A DNA stretch of 64,000 nucleotides from Periplaneta americana (GCF_040183065.1 NC_091120.1:169353488-169417487); one strand, 5' to 3'; numbered from the stretch's first letter, positions 11,247 through 23,316 are shown. Made by a program: numbers and translations. Notes: generated by a model from the sequence alone, not told the origin.

Positions 11247-11561
11247 TTCATCTAGAATAGGCCATGAAACTAACAAAATACTGATAAATCAATACTGATT
11301 ATTATTTTTCATTCCTGAGCCGTAAATCATTTTATCATGGCAATACTGATTGAAAGAGAAAGAATATGGCACATTAAATTACATTCCTATGTATCTCGTT
11401 TTGAGTTATATTCTGTCGCTATAACTAACCGTCATTATTTTTTTTATACTTCCTCATTCAGTAAGCGTTGCCATGAAGAACGAGTTTTAGCTCAGAAGTA
11501 AAAAGGAGTCATTGTTGATTTACGTCGGTTTTTATTAGTTTCATGACCTACTCTAGATGAA
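11247..11561. mobile_element. MITE with TA target site (Tc1/mariner-like)
   Basis: The ends are inverted: TTCATCTAGAATAGGCCATG at 11247 and its near-complement ending TCTAGATGAA at 11561. TA dinucleotides flank both sides (11245-11246, 11562-11563). The inverted similarity continues inwards for about 110 bases at lower identity. No coding content; length 315 bp. Confidence 0.75.
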
Positions 11562-11575
11562 TATAAAAGCAAATA

Positions 11576-12758
11576 CCTTACTATAATAATACCGGAAAGC
11601 TGTAGGCCTATACTAGCAGCATTGACTTGAGTACGAAATATCGCGGACTTGACATCTAGCGGAGCGGTGTGGAATTACGTCCACAAATACAAATATTAAC
11701 ATAGCGGGAATCGGACTATTGTTTAAAACATGAGGTACTTACTTACAAACAGCTTTTAAGTAACCTGCAGGTTCATTGCCGCCCTCACATAAGCCCGCCA
11801 TCGGTCCCTATTCTGTGCAAGATTAATCCAGTTTCTATTATCATATCCACCTCCCTCATATCCATTTTAATATTATCCTCCCATCTACGTCTTGGCCTCC
11901 CCAAAGGTCTTTTTCCCTCCAGTCTCCCAACTAACACTCTACATGCATTTGTGGATTCGCCCATACGTGCTACATGCCCTGCCCATCTCAAACGTTTGGA
12001 TTTAATGTTCCTAATTATGTCAGGCGAAGAATACAATGCGAGAAGTTCTGCGTTGTGCAAGGTCCTAATGTGGAATAATATACGAAACACTTAAGAAATG
12101 TTGAATAGTATTTAATGTAACATTATTATTTTGTATCAAAGCTTAATGTTAAGAGAAATATGCATACTTCGTATTACTTTCCGTAATTAATTGTTACACA
12201 TTTTTTATTTACTTTAGTGAGACAAATTTAATTCCGACATTAATTTTACAATAACGCATTAGACTATATAGGCTACCCATTGCTGACAGCTGCAAGGATA
12301 AATTTGATAGTAATATGATGCTTATAATAATTAATAAAGGCATGTGGACAACAACAAAACTTAATTTGATAAAATCTTAAAATTTCCAATACATTTTAAC
12401 TTCTATTCATTTATTAGGCCTAAATAAAAAAGCTAATTTTTATTGTTCTATCAACACGGAGACGAAGGCATTAGGCCTACTAAAGAATGTTGTTGACTCA
12501 CATTTTATGATCCCTCGGAAATCGGAAGTACGATTTGGAGCAGTTTGTAATGCTGTAATTGTAGCAGTTATAAACAGCACACATACACCCTGACATTTTA
12601 GCACTAATTAATATAATTATTTACTAGCCCAGTAACAATCTGCATTATGGTAGATTACAGTTTGTTTTGCGGGTTTCAGCACACCCTGCCACCTAGGTAG
12701 CAGCACCTGCGCCGTTCGCGCGCAGAACTGCTAGCTGTCCGGTATTATTATAGTAAGG
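11576..12758. mobile_element. TIR element with nested LINE-A, unclassified
   Basis: Inverted ends CCTTACTATAATAATACCGG at about 11576-11595 and the complement at about 12739-12758. A LINE-A fragment lies inside at 11736-12059. No transposase frame or clear target-site duplication was seen, so the element type is open. Confidence 0.5.
11736..12059 (-). mobile_element. LINE-A 3' fragment
   Basis: Minus-strand frame encodes YSSPDIIRNIKSKRLRWAGH, GRLEGKRPLGRPRRRWEDN and the MREVD region. Its 3' end is the reversed (TAAG)n tail at about 11736-11745. The 5' truncation falls near 12059, inside the block that encodes the LHNAEL residues. Confidence 0.88.
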
Positions 12759-13793
12759 GATTTGATAAAAGCTTATTTTATATTATGTATCAAAGCATAT
12801 GAAAGAAGCATAATAATAATTACAATAGAATATTCAATGGAATGCGTGAAATTTTATGTATTTTGTGTAAGATTGAATGGAATTTCAAATATGTAAAATT
12901 AATATAGGATGCCATTTAAAAACCAAGTATTTTTTCCACACTATATAAGTTACTTGAATAAATGTTTTTGTAAAAATATTGTCGTAATATTAAGCGGGTT
13001 GTTTGCAAAACTTTTGTATACAATACTCTCTGTGCAAATAATATCCTATAAAAGTTAGGAGTGATATTTCATATCTACTTAATTAACAGTCTGTATGACA
13101 GTTACTATAGCAAATTAATATTTTATTTTAAGGTTATGGAACACTATTTCATTTAAAGAATATTAAGAATAAGTATTTCGAAATGGCTTTTATATGCAAT
13201 TTGACTGAAAATTAGGTCTGAGTCTATTGTACTGTACGTATTTCAACACAAAAGAAACTCCATAGACACATTCCTCTCCTAGACACTTCAAGCGTCGTGC
13301 TGCTGGACTGTTGCCTTGTTTATTACGTTCCAACCACTCACAGCCACCCACTTCTGAAGTCAAGAATCCGTGAGGCTGTTCACTTATGTCATCTCTTCCC
13401 CATCATGACATGGTGCTTTACTTCCTTTGCTTCTAAATAAATGCCAGTCCCCGTGGTCTGTTTGAAGATGTTCTCAATTGAGTGGCCAGAAAATACCTTC
13501 TTGAAGCTCCAAAGATAATGCAGGACTTTATTTGACACTAATGTTCTGACCCTCTTATCGCCTGTACCCTTTTGTCTGTGGGTGGTCACTGGCCGCCAGA
13601 CAGGACTAATTTGTAGCAAAGTTCCTGCATTGTACTTCAACCCTTCTTGCGACAGGGGGAAATTGGAGTTCCTCTTACCAGAAAGGCGATGCCACTAGAA
13701 GGCAGATTGCGAATTGGACTTACATGAGCGTTAGGTTACTCCTAAGAAATTCAATCTCAATGTGCCAATGCGTTTATCGTTTTTAATCTATAT
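12759..13793. other. no recognised gene; one 83-codon frame
   Basis: Mostly AT-rich. A minus frame at 13389-13640 of 83 codons is somewhat GC-richer than its surroundings but matches nothing I know. Confidence 0.35.
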
Positions 13794-14864
13794 CTATACT
13801 AATAATAAATCTGTAGCAAAAATTTTTCTGGTAAATTTCGATTTTACAAAAAAAAAAAAAATGGTGTTAACATTTATAATTAACCACCCTGAAACCGAAA
13901 ATCGCTTTTTTGACAATTTTATATGTATGTATGTCTGTCTGTCTGTCTGTCTGGATGTTTGTTACCTTTTCACGCGATAATGGCTGACTGGATTTCGATG
14001 GAAATTGGAATATAAATTAAGTTCGTTGTAACTTAGATTTTAGGCTATACGGCATTCAAAATACTTTATTTAAAAGGGGGGTTATAAGGGGGCCTGAATC
14101 AAATAAATCGAAATATCTCGCTTATTATTGATTTTATGAAAAATGTTACATGACAAAAGTTTCTTTAAAAATGATTTCCGATAAGTTGTATTCTATGCAA
14201 CATTTTGATAGGACTGATATTTAAGGATATACAAGACTTTTAAATAACAATACAATACATTTTCACCGGCGCCGTCTCAGATTATAGCGTTGTTGTTCCT
14301 GCAGTAACTCCTATGTGCAAAATATAAAATTTTTGAGTAGGAAGAAAAAAACACATTTATTCATTCCGTGGCAATGGTACATAGGAGATCGTGAATTCTT
14401 ATATTTTCGAAAGAAAGAAATATAAAATTACATATCACTATATATGCTGTATCGCTATTTAAGTTATTTGAAGGGTTCAGAACCATAGCGGGCCTAGCGC
14501 CAGTTACTGAATACGTAGAAAACAAATGTTAAAATTAAGTGATTACCATAATTCAATGGAAACATATAGCAAGTAATATAAAGTTTACACATTAAAACTA
14601 AATGATATGTCAATCTTCATTAAACTATGGTTGCATGTAATAACAAATAAGAAACATGTTAAAGAAATTGTCATTGCACCAAATGAGTGCTCTCTGGATC
14701 AAAATGATCGCATTTTAATTATTTAAATACAATTTAAACTAAGTAAAATATTAAACGATTTATCCTTCTATCAAACACGAATGTTCCCTGGATCAAATGT
14801 GCTATTTTAATTATATTTTATATTTATTTCTAACAGGTGCAGCGGAGCGCACGGGTACGGCTAG
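13794..14864 (+). mobile_element. non-autonomous Helitron
   Basis: The 5' end is TCTATACTAATAATAAATC after an A, and the 3' end is CTAG before a T, as expected for insertion between A and T without duplication. Just upstream of the terminus is the GC-rich hairpin segment GTGCAGCGGAGCGCAC (14838-14853), the usual Helitron stop signal. No RepHel frame is present. An internal piece at about 14286-14440 is shared, in reverse, with the TIR repeat at 44166-44393, so the interior may be chimeric. Confidence 0.8.
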
Positions 14865-15163
14865 TATAGAATATACTATCAGGTCGATTCTCTTCCTCAT
14901 TGCAAATTTTAACGAGGTCGTAAAAGTGTTCAAAACCTTCGCAGAAAGCTAGGAAACATCTTCTATCTTTTGTTCATACAAACATCGAAGTTTGCTGCAG
15001 ATAATATGACTCGCGAAGATATTTACTCTCCAGAAAGAATCTCAGTCGAGTAAATAACCAGCATTATTAGTTGGATACCTCTCATTCGGGGAAAGAGCTC
15101 TTTTACATGCCATAAATCTTTGACACGGGATACTCTGGCTTTACTTTAAATTAGAAGAAAATC
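14865..15163. other. no gene seen
   Basis: Spacer without recognisable features. Confidence 0.4.
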
Positions 15164-15826
15164 TTCGGAATATGTATTATATGTCTTTCTCGTGTTAAAT
15201 TCTATCGTACCTGGTTAACATGTTTCGGCCTGTTAACTAGGTACGATAGGGTTTTTTAATTGGTTATTTAACGACGCCGTATCAACTAGCCTACTAGATT
15301 ATTTAGCGTCGATGAGATTGGTGATAGCGAGATGGTATTTGGCGAGATGAGGCCGAGGATTCGCCATTGATTACCTGGCATTCACCTTACGGTTGGGGAA
15401 AACCTTGGAAAAAACCCAACCAGGTAATCAGCCCAAGCGGGGGTCGAACCCGCGCCCGAGCGCAGGCAAGTGCCTTAACTGACTGAGCCACGCCGGTGGC
15501 TGACGATAGAATTTAACACGAGAAAGACATACAATACATTAAATTACATAAGTTAGGTCAGATGCAACAATGTTCATGAGTGAGACGGTTATATGTAATA
15601 AAAGTGATATAATACAGTTGGTCAGTCTTCCTTAAGCTACGTTACGCGGTCGAACATCTGTACCAGCGTCGTGGTACTACCACTGAAGATGGAGGAGCAT
15701 TCCTTCGAAACATGTATGGTTTTTAACCGATTTTATTAATTTTATTCAATCATTAAAAAGTGTTCATATAACTGTATTATATCACTTTTATTACATATAA
15801 CTAACATACAATACATATTCCGAAGT
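15164..15826. repeat. complex inverted repeat (foldback-like) holding a SINE
   Basis: Outer inverted pair: CTTCGGAATATGTATTATAT at about 15164-15183 with its complement at about 15806-15825. A first palindrome has one arm at about 15169-15220 (containing CTTTCTCGTGTTAAATTCTA) and the other at 15230-15249 plus 15503-15540, split by a SINE. A second pair of about 30 bp (TTATATGTAATAAAAGTGAT and its complement) lies at about 15589-15619 and 15769-15800. No transposase is visible. Confidence 0.65.
15250..15502 (-). mobile_element. SINE-1 inserted in a palindrome arm
   Basis: Complete family layout on the minus strand: head with CCACCGGCGTGGCTCAGTCA, B box GGTTCGACCCC, body with GATTACCTGGTTGGG, and a tail with GACGCTAAATAA. 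The 7-bp repeat ACGATAG flanks it at 15243-15249 and 15503-15509. Without it the two halves of the palindrome arm rejoin. Confidence 0.9.
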
Positions 15827-16862
15827 GATATAGTGTTAAGAGTTGTGTAATCAAGATGTATAAAAGAAAATCTTGCCAATTACTATTTATCCCCCTTAAA
15901 TATCCATTGCTCTTGACAAAGCTTGCAACTTGGATCGAATGGTAAATGGCAAGAATGATTTATAGATACAATAGTCTACAATATTTGCTCGTATTGAGTT
16001 GAAAATAAAACTTTCGTTTTCGAAGTAGAAATTTCAGTTATACTTTTACAGGTTTCTGTAATTTAAAATTGCATTATTACAAGTAATTTTCTAATCTAAA
16101 TAAAATTCTACCCTCTATGGAGTCATTACTGAAAAATTAAGCCCAATTTCCAATTTGAGACCATGCATACGAATGAAAAATAAAATTGACAGGAAATTTA
16201 TTGTATTCCTGTAATTTCGTGAAACGTTTGTTTGATTGGAGTTCATTGTGGTATCTTGATTCTTTTAGGTATTGGTTCTTATTTAAGGGGATTTTAAATA
16301 TGACTGCGAGTGAATTAAATTTAATGCAATTTATGTGTTGGGTTGTACTATTAATAATTATTATTTATCCTTTATTTCTTTATTTAATAAGCTTATACCA
16401 TATTGACTATTATTTGCAATGTAATTACTGTGTGTCATCTGAGTTGGTTTGTTGAAGAGCCTTTAATATAGGTCTATGATAAGAGAAATAAGCAGTATAG
16501 GTCTTCAATCTACATTACTGATGCAAGAAAGTAAGTTTATCCTTCTAGCGAACACAATAATAGTGTAAGATCTTATCCGTAACTCATTGCTGTTGCTAAG
16601 CAAGTGATGTCAAATGTTGCCATTTTCGTAACATTTCATTCATTTGACACTCTAGCATAAAAGTTTCACTTTAAAATGATGGAAATGGATATATTGTCTG
16701 AATCCATAATTTGAGATGGAGATGTTTGTTATTTTATTACCCACACTGTTTCTATCATTGGGTCTACCCGGTACTTCATTCTTCATATCTAAATTGTGTA
16801 TTGTTTTAAGATATGCGGAATTTATTTAGGCCTATGTAACATTCTTCATTATTACTATTATC
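15827..16862. other. no gene seen
   Basis: AT-rich spacer. The frame at 16186-16455 is AT-driven and hydrophobic; I do not accept it as a gene. Confidence 0.4.
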
Positions 16863-17331
16863 ATTCCTTGCTGACTAACTCGTATCATAACCTAGCTGAG
16901 AGATTAGAATGTTCATAATAAGTTATGTGTATGGGATTTATCTGCAATACGAGCAAATTTGATCTATCTCTCGAGCTTCTATCATGGGTTCGCCTGAAGG
17001 AACGAAGAATCATGCATTTGTTATTTAAATTCTTGCATACATCTACTCCTACTTACCTAGTAGCACGTTTTCAGTTTCTCACAACAGTACGGAATCAGAA
17101 TCAAGCACTTCTTTCTATCACTTAGCATAGAACGTTATTAGACTCATCTTTATAGAGACTACCATTACCTCGTCGCAGGAATTTTCAACCTTGTGGCATC
17201 AGTGATTGTCGGACATAATCGAAGTTCAGAATTGAGATATAAACGTATATTTTGTCTAATTAAATTTATTATTAATAAATTATTAGATGTGTTGATTACG
17301 GCATTTCGTCCAATCATTAGTAATCATATTT

Positions 17332-17658
17332 CTTGAATAATTTCAAGGAAAAATTGTTCCGGGGCCGGGTATCGATCCCGGGACCCTTCGCTTAGCGCCC
17401 GAACGCTCTTCCGACTGAGCTACCCCAGGAACTATACACGACACCATCACAATTTTTCCTTTGTATTCACACAACTCACATTAGCTGACAAGACGCCAGA
17501 ACTCAACTATGAGTGCACACAAATTCTGTGTGACTTAAATTGTGGCTTTCTGTTAACGTACCTCCAGTAACGAATGTATTATACAAATCTGGCTTTCAGG
17601 TAGTAGCTCCCTGTAAACCTGCTTTACAGGGAGCTACTACCTGAAAGCCAGATTTGTA
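17332..17658 (-). mobile_element. SINE-6 (tRNA-like) with 11-bp TSD
   Basis: On the minus strand the tRNA-like part (about 17433 down to 17357) starts CCTGGGGTAGCTCAGTCGG, with a B box GGGATCGATACCCGG and an acceptor-like CCCCGGAA. The 11-bp repeat TAATCATATTT flanks the block at 17321-17331 and 17659-17669. About 225 bases precede the tRNA-like part at the element's 5' side, ending in a perfect hairpin. I call it a SINE, not a tRNA gene, because of the TSD and because the anticodon arm does not fold cleanly. Confidence 0.75.
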
Positions 17659-17662
17659 TAAT
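17578..17662. repeat. perfect 40-bp inverted repeat, 5-nt loop
   Basis: Arms 17578-17617 and 17623-17662 are exact complements around the loop CCTGC. The inner part is CAGGTAGTAGCTCCCTGTAA. The right arm overlaps the first four bases of the SINE-6 target-site duplication. Confidence 0.97.
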
Positions 17663-17877
17663 CATATTTTTTATTTGAATTTATTAGTTGCCCTTTTTCG
17701 TTTACTTATTTAGATTAATAATATTGATCTTAAGTTTTTAAATGTTTTTCTATACCTTTTAGTTTTGTGTTACTGGAATATTGTAAATGTTACTAGTTAG
17801 TTTCTTAACTATTCATTTCACACTTATGTAAGTAACTTATACGCATATGGTAATGTGGAAAAGAATATCTAATAGTC

Positions 17878-18612
17878 TTAAAGGGAGTGAGTAATGATGC
17901 CTAAGTGGTTAAATAATTTCAGTAAAAAAGTTTAGTTCAATATTTCTAGGCTTTTAGCGTTCAGAGTGGAATAAAAATTCCCATGGTTATACAGTAAATC
18001 ATGGCATAAACGACAACTAATCACATTTTTATCCAAGTGCAAAAGAAAGGCCTAACTGATAACCTGTTTTCCCATTTTGCTAAATGTACCTTAATCTTCA
18101 AGTGCGCATTGTTTGCTACAGTCTTCACTCACATGCCTTGTATTTTTAAAGTTATCAAGTAATATATATTGTAAATTCTAAAGCGAAATTTAGTTAAATT
18201 TTTCACCCTTAGTGAAACAGAAAAAAATATTGAATTCTGATTAACAACTTTTGCCCTTTTCTATGCATATATTTTTTCCCCTCATTTTATGCGTGTGATA
18301 TTCATAAACCCATAGGTCTACTTTGTGGTACATAGGCTGAAAAAAAATACTGTAAAAATTTCATGTAAATAGAGTCAGTAGTTTCGGAGAAAAATGCACT
18401 TAAGTTTCAAAGATACCAACTTACGGAAAACTGCATTAAAAAAATAAGGATGAATGAATTACATGAGCCGCCAAATTTAAAGAGGCCATTTAAAGGGCTT
18501 ATCTGCAGAGCTATTTCATAATATGTATATTGTTTTAAAGAGCAAGTTTGTATTTTTAATACAAAATAAAAAATTGCGTTTTTCATCCATAAGCATTACC
18601 CACTCCCCTTAA
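17878..18612. mobile_element. TTAA-flanked TIR element, 727 bp
   Basis: TTAA at 17878-17881 and 18609-18612 flanks inverted ends AGGGAGTGAGTAATG and GGGGAGTGGGTAATG (right end read on the minus strand). TTAA is the piggyBac target, so a non-autonomous piggyBac-like element is possible, but no transposase was found and the ends are only 15 bp. It resembles the element at 52.58 kb in its terminal GGGGAG run. Confidence 0.55.
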
Positions 18613-18615
18613 CTC

Positions 18616-19148
18616 AATCAGAATAAATAAATAAATAAATAATAAATAAATAAATAAATAAACGAGTGAGTGAGTCAGTGAGTGACTGACTGACTAAGTG
18701 ACTAAACAAGTGAATAAATAAATAGATAACTGGATGGATAAATAAATAAATAAATAAACGGGTGAGTGACTAAGTGAATAAATAAATAGATAAATGGAGA
18801 AATAAATAAATAAATAAATAAACGGGTGAGTGAGTGAGTGAATGACTGAGTGACCAAACAAGTGAATAAATAAATAAATAGATAAATGGATAAATAAATA
18901 AATAAACGGGTGAGTGAGTGAATGACTAAGCAAGTGAATAAATAAATAGACAAATGGATAAATATATATATATATATATAAATAAACGGGTGAGTGAGTG
19001 AGTGACTAAGCAAGTGAATAAATAAATAGACAAATGGATAAATAAATAAATATATAAATAAATAAATAAATAAACGTGTGAGTGAGTGAGTGAGTGAGTG
19101 ACTGACTAAGCAAGTGAATAAATAAATAGATAAATGGATAAATAAATA

Positions 19149-19179
<31 letters not shown>

Positions 19180-19380
19180 ACGTGTGAGTGAGTGAGTGAC
19201 TGACTAAGCAAGTGAATAAATAAATAGATAAATGGATAAATAAATAAATATATAAATAAATAAATAAACGTGTGAGTGAGTGAGTAAGCAAGTGAATAAA
19301 TAAATAGATAAATGGATAAATAAATAAATATATAAATAAATAAACGTGTGAGTGAGTGAGTGACTGACTAAGCAAGTGAA

Positions 19381-19423
<43 letters not shown>

Positions 19424-19634
19424 ATAGATAAATTGATAAATAAAGAAATAAAGAAATAGATGAATGGATAAATAAATAAATAAATAAACGGGTGAGTGAG
19501 TGACTGAGCAAGTGAATAAATAAATGGATAGATAAATGGATCAATAAATAAATAAATTGATAAATAAATAAATAAACGGGTGAGTGAGTGAGTGACTGAG
19601 TGACTGATTGAGTGAGTGAGTAAATAGATATGGA

Positions 19635-19677
<43 letters not shown>

Positions 19678-19905
19678 ACAAACAAACGGGTAAGTGAGTG
19701 AGTGAGTGAATGACTGAGTGAGTAAATAGATATATGGATACATAAATAAATAAGTAAATAAATAAACAAATAAATGAACGAGTGAGTGACTGAGTGAGTG
19801 AGTAGGTGTGTAAACAGACACATGGATAAATAAATAAATACAGTAAGTAAATAAATAAACAAATAAATACAGTAAATATAAATAAATAAATAAATAAATA
19901 AACTA
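18616..19905. repeat. 1.3 kb satellite-like array of AAAT and GTGA units
   Basis: About a dozen higher-order units, each with GGGTGAGTGAGTGAGTGA-like and GACTAAGCAAGTGAATAAAT segments followed by AGATAAATGGATAAATAAAT runs. Unit length is roughly 75-130 bp because the AAAT runs vary. The long frames on the minus strand (Ile-Tyr-Leu-Phe repeats) are products of the repeat. Confidence 0.95.
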
Positions 19906-20962
19906 AGAACCAAGTAAGTAAATAGATATTCTATTCCTGTTATTAATTTGGATATCATATACTGAGCGACACGTAAATGTGCTCTAGTTCTTGCAAAACT
20001 GTTCCCAGTACACAAAAGTGAAATCTGTTTTCGTGATATATTACGCAAGCATTGCAACGTTTGTTCTGCTATACATTTAAGTTACATATTTACGACTGTA
20101 CCCCAACAACTCTCACTTTTTCTATCTATTTTACCAACAGGCAGAGCTCCATACAATAAACACGTGGAAATTATTTACGGAGACCTTGAATTTTACAATT
20201 CCAGCAATAAAAGCCTCTAGTAAAATTATTCCTTTCAACAAAAGAAAACTGAAGCAAACGTTTTGAAAGGATGCGCAAATCCTTGAGAATTGCACTCAAA
20301 GTGGAGGGCAGTGTCATTGTTACAGTCGCAGAAATGGTCGAGAAAGACAAATGTACAGCAATGCGTGACCGGGCTTATAAACTTTTATTGCAGTTGTAGC
20401 CTTATAGGGTTCGGTTTTAGCGTCAGTTCGGAAGGTTTAGTGAACCGAAGGATTGCAAACGCGTAATTTAGACCATTCTACCAGACAAAACGAGTAAACA
20501 ATTTTCCTTCTACATTTCAAATGTTGGGGAGGAATTGGTTTAGGTGGGTGGAATTTTTAAGGGTAGGAAGGTAAAGAAGGTTACTTTAGAAGGGGAGATA
20601 TAGAAAGCGTTGCGTATTCTTAAGGGTTCGTCCGGTGCCCTCTTCAACCCTCACCCCCAACCTGTCTCGCTGGACGTTCTGAAAAGCTGTTGCGAATTCG
20701 ACTAAGTTGGGCCGTTGGAATAAAATGGTTACAGCTCATTGCTATATATAAATGTACACTATTATTATAGGATCATAACCCGACTCTCGTCCCCAGTTCC
20801 AATTCCTTTGTAGCAGTCACTAATAAACAGATTTCTAAAATCTGTATAGAGCTATGGTTGCAATGTGTTCCATTTTGCTTACAGAATAGTTTAAACAATT
20901 CGAGACAAAAGAGTGTTTTGACTTCAATAAAATTATTATGCGAACAATTCTTTCTTATTCAT
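19906..20962. other. no gene seen
   Basis: Spacer between the array and a LINE-B fragment, without features I can name. Confidence 0.4.
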
Positions 20963-21441
20963 TAGCTGCTGCGAGGAAAACAAAAGGAGAAGAGCAATGG
21001 CCAAGGAAGCTTTTAATAGAAAAGGAGCATCTTCTGCGGACCTCTTAAAAAGAACTAAGGAAGAGACTAGTGAAGTGCTTTGTGTGGAGTGAGGAATTGT
21101 ATGGGACAGAAACATGAACATTACGACCAAGTAAAGAGAAGCGAACAGAATCATTTAAAATGTGGATATGGAGAAGAATGGAACGTGTGAAGTGGACAGG
21201 CAGAATAAGAAATGAAGCTGTGTAGGAAAGAGTTGGTGAAGAAAGAATGATGCTGAAACTGTTCAGGAAGAGGAAACTGAGAAGAAACTGCCTACTGAAG
21301 GATGCACTGGAAGGAATGGTGAACGGCAGAAGAATTCGGGGCAGAAGAAGATATCAGATGATAGACATTAAGATAGGCCTATATGGATCATGTGAGACAA
21401 AGAGAAAGGCAGGAAATAGGAAAGATTGGAGAATGCTGGGT
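20963..21441 (+). mobile_element. LINE-B fragment (RT C-terminus)
   Basis: Matches the LINE-B copy at 46.9-47.8 kb over the FNRKGAS, ELYGTET and RRMERVKWTGRIRNEAV blocks, then EERMMLKLFRKRKL and GRRRYQMIDIKI. In-frame stops (for example TAG after NEAV) and indels break it. It ends abruptly near 21441, within the RKDWRMLGL block. Confidence 0.85.
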
Positions 21442-22277
21442 TTGTTGCGGGTTTTCGGCTTTGCTGGCGCTGTTAGTCTTGCTTTCTCGCTCGTTGTTCA
21501 ACTTTACTCTCCATTACACCCTGAAGTGAATTTCCACTCTCACGCACTGTCTTCATTCAGTCGGGCTCTGTACTCTCGTCTTTGTTCGACTTCCGATATA
21601 GAAGTATGTGGTCGTTACTGAATCCTTATTCTTGGCCACCCTTCTTAGTGCATTTCGTCGGTCGCGATGATATTTTGCTCTACATTTCTTGGGCATCTTT
21701 GAAATTTCCACCACTACTCTCACAGACTGTCTTGTAACTCTCGTAATTTAAGTTGCAGATAATTGGTACTTTTATCAACACTACACGAATTGTGTTGTGT
21801 ACGCAATGGCAATACTTTGAGGTCTAATGTGGGTGAAACTCTCATGCTTCTGGAATGTATTTACAGATTACCGAAAAATAAATAGCAACAGTTCTCATGT
21901 TAACATAGCACACGAACCTTAAAAAATATCGTATTTTACTTATCTTTATGAAAAAAATCGTACATTAATACCTTGGCAAAAGATGTACTAATAATATTGT
22001 ATGTTTTCATAGGCCTATTTATTTAGTAGCAAATTAAGAAAACTATAATAATTATCACACTAATATTGCATTGTATTAATTTTCTATCATTAAATTTCAC
22101 ATTCCTATCATAAACGTTATATAAAAAAGTGTGTTAGTTCTATTTGTGAATAATATGTAAGTAACTTATTTTGTTTTTCTTCTCAATCTTTTTTGGCCAA
22201 TACACCCTTTGACTAATCATCCCCCTTCTATGTTGACTAAAAAATGATTAATATAAAATTGAAAATATATTATTTTA
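21442..22277. other. no gene seen
   Basis: First about 200 bases are less AT-rich, the rest strongly AT-rich. No gene recognised. Confidence 0.4.
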
Positions 22278-22963
22278 TACAGGATGATTCACGAGGTTTT
22301 ACCGCCCCTTGCGGAGCTTACTTCTGATGACATTCTGAGCAAAAAATGTCATATGAACATTTGTCCTAATCTCAATATTTTCAGAATTACACTAATTTGA
22401 AGTTGTTTGTAAAATACCATTATTCTTGCTTTTTAAGGGTAAAAGAATAGTACAGATAAAGAATGAACTATTCAGGAGTAAGAGTTCTTTAATTAGCTAG
22501 TATTCCGAGGCTAAAAAATGTTGTGAATTCCATACAGTAGTTGCTTCGTACAGATTTTTTTTTTTTTTTACAAAATTACATTTTCTTATGCATTTATCAT
22601 AACAATTGTTACAAATCCCGCTACTCTTGTAAATTCTTAAAGACTGTACATTAGGATACATAATTAAACTGTAAAGAATCAAGTTCCTAAAGTCGTATCG
22701 TATGTAACAATTTTTTTATAAGTGCGTAAGAATGATGCCATTTTTAGTTAAAAATTAAAAAAATGAAATCTGTGCAAAACAATTAACAATACATTTTTAA
22801 CTTCAGAACACTAGCCAATTAAATAAATGGCGCTTGTGAATAGTTCTTTCTCTATTTGTAATATTTTTTTACTCTTAAAATTAAAGAAAAAAAAGTATTT
22901 TCCGAACTTGTCTTCGGAAATAAGCTCCGTAAGGGACGGTAAATCCTCGTGAATCACCCTGTA
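22278..22963. mobile_element. TA-flanked TIR element, 682 bp
   Basis: Inverted ends of about 60 bp: CAGGATGATTCACGAGGTTT at 22280 and, on the minus strand, CAGGGTGATTCACGAGGATT from 22961. Both continue through ACCGCCCCTTGCGGAGCTTA-type sequence with few mismatches. TA lies outside each end (22278-22279, 22962-22963). No transposase frame, so a non-autonomous Tc1/mariner-type element is likely. Confidence 0.8.
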
Positions 22964-23144
22964 CAATAATCCATATACATTTATTTCATTTATTTGTATT
23001 TTATAGCCCTCGTTCTCTCCTAAAAACTTCAAAATCTCCCCGGTTGGGAACCACAGCTTTAGATTATATGAGTGTGCCGCGGGATTTTAGGTCTAAATTA
23101 CAACTTTAGTGTGCCACATGTTGAAAAACACTGAAATAGACAAT

Positions 23145-23316
23145 AAGTGACAACAATAATAATTGGAAACAGCACGTTAATAGAATACCTGAAAAAACAC
23201 ATAGGAAAATTATTTATGAATTATAGAACTCCTAGGACAATGAAATGTGGGTAGCCTCCTGCTCAGTGGAGGGATCGAGTTTGAGAAGAAGAATATAGAT
23301 CGAGGGGATCGAATGG
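23145..23316 (+). mobile_element. LINE RT C-terminal relic
   Basis: The frame reads NWKQHVNRIPEKTHRKIIYE, then a degraded RTPRTMKCG and PPAQWRDRV with stops. This is the RLRWxGHVxRM and GRPxxRW region common at the end of RTE-like reverse transcriptases. It is followed directly by trinucleotide repeats, its probable tail. Confidence 0.55.

Larger units (their letters stand above)
16863..17870 (+). mobile_element. LINE-C 3' region, split by a SINE
   Basis: Encodes the RT C-terminus with frameshifts: MGFICNTSKFDLSLELLSWV, RLKERRIMHLLFKFLHTSTP, then after a stop LPLPRRRNFQPCGISDC near 17155-17215. It is close to the LINE-C fragment at 47.08 kb (both carry LSWVRLKERR). The 3' UTR resumes after the inserted block at 17332-17658 and is lost near 17870. 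Confidence 0.75.

Noticed and set aside
13389..13640. 83-codon minus frame
   Set aside because: Protein-like composition but no recognisable domain, repeat or splice support.
16186..16455. 89-codon hydrophobic frame as a membrane protein
   Set aside because: AT-rich codons alone explain the hydrophobic residues; no conserved feature.
17357..17433. Functional tRNA gene
   Set aside because: A and B boxes and acceptor-like ends are present, but the anticodon arm does not fold cleanly and the block lies in a TSD-flanked SINE.
18694..20057. Several long Ile-Tyr-Leu-Phe-rich minus-strand frames resembling membrane proteins
   Set aside because: They arise from AAAT/GTGA repeat units; the apparent membrane segments are translation of the repeat.
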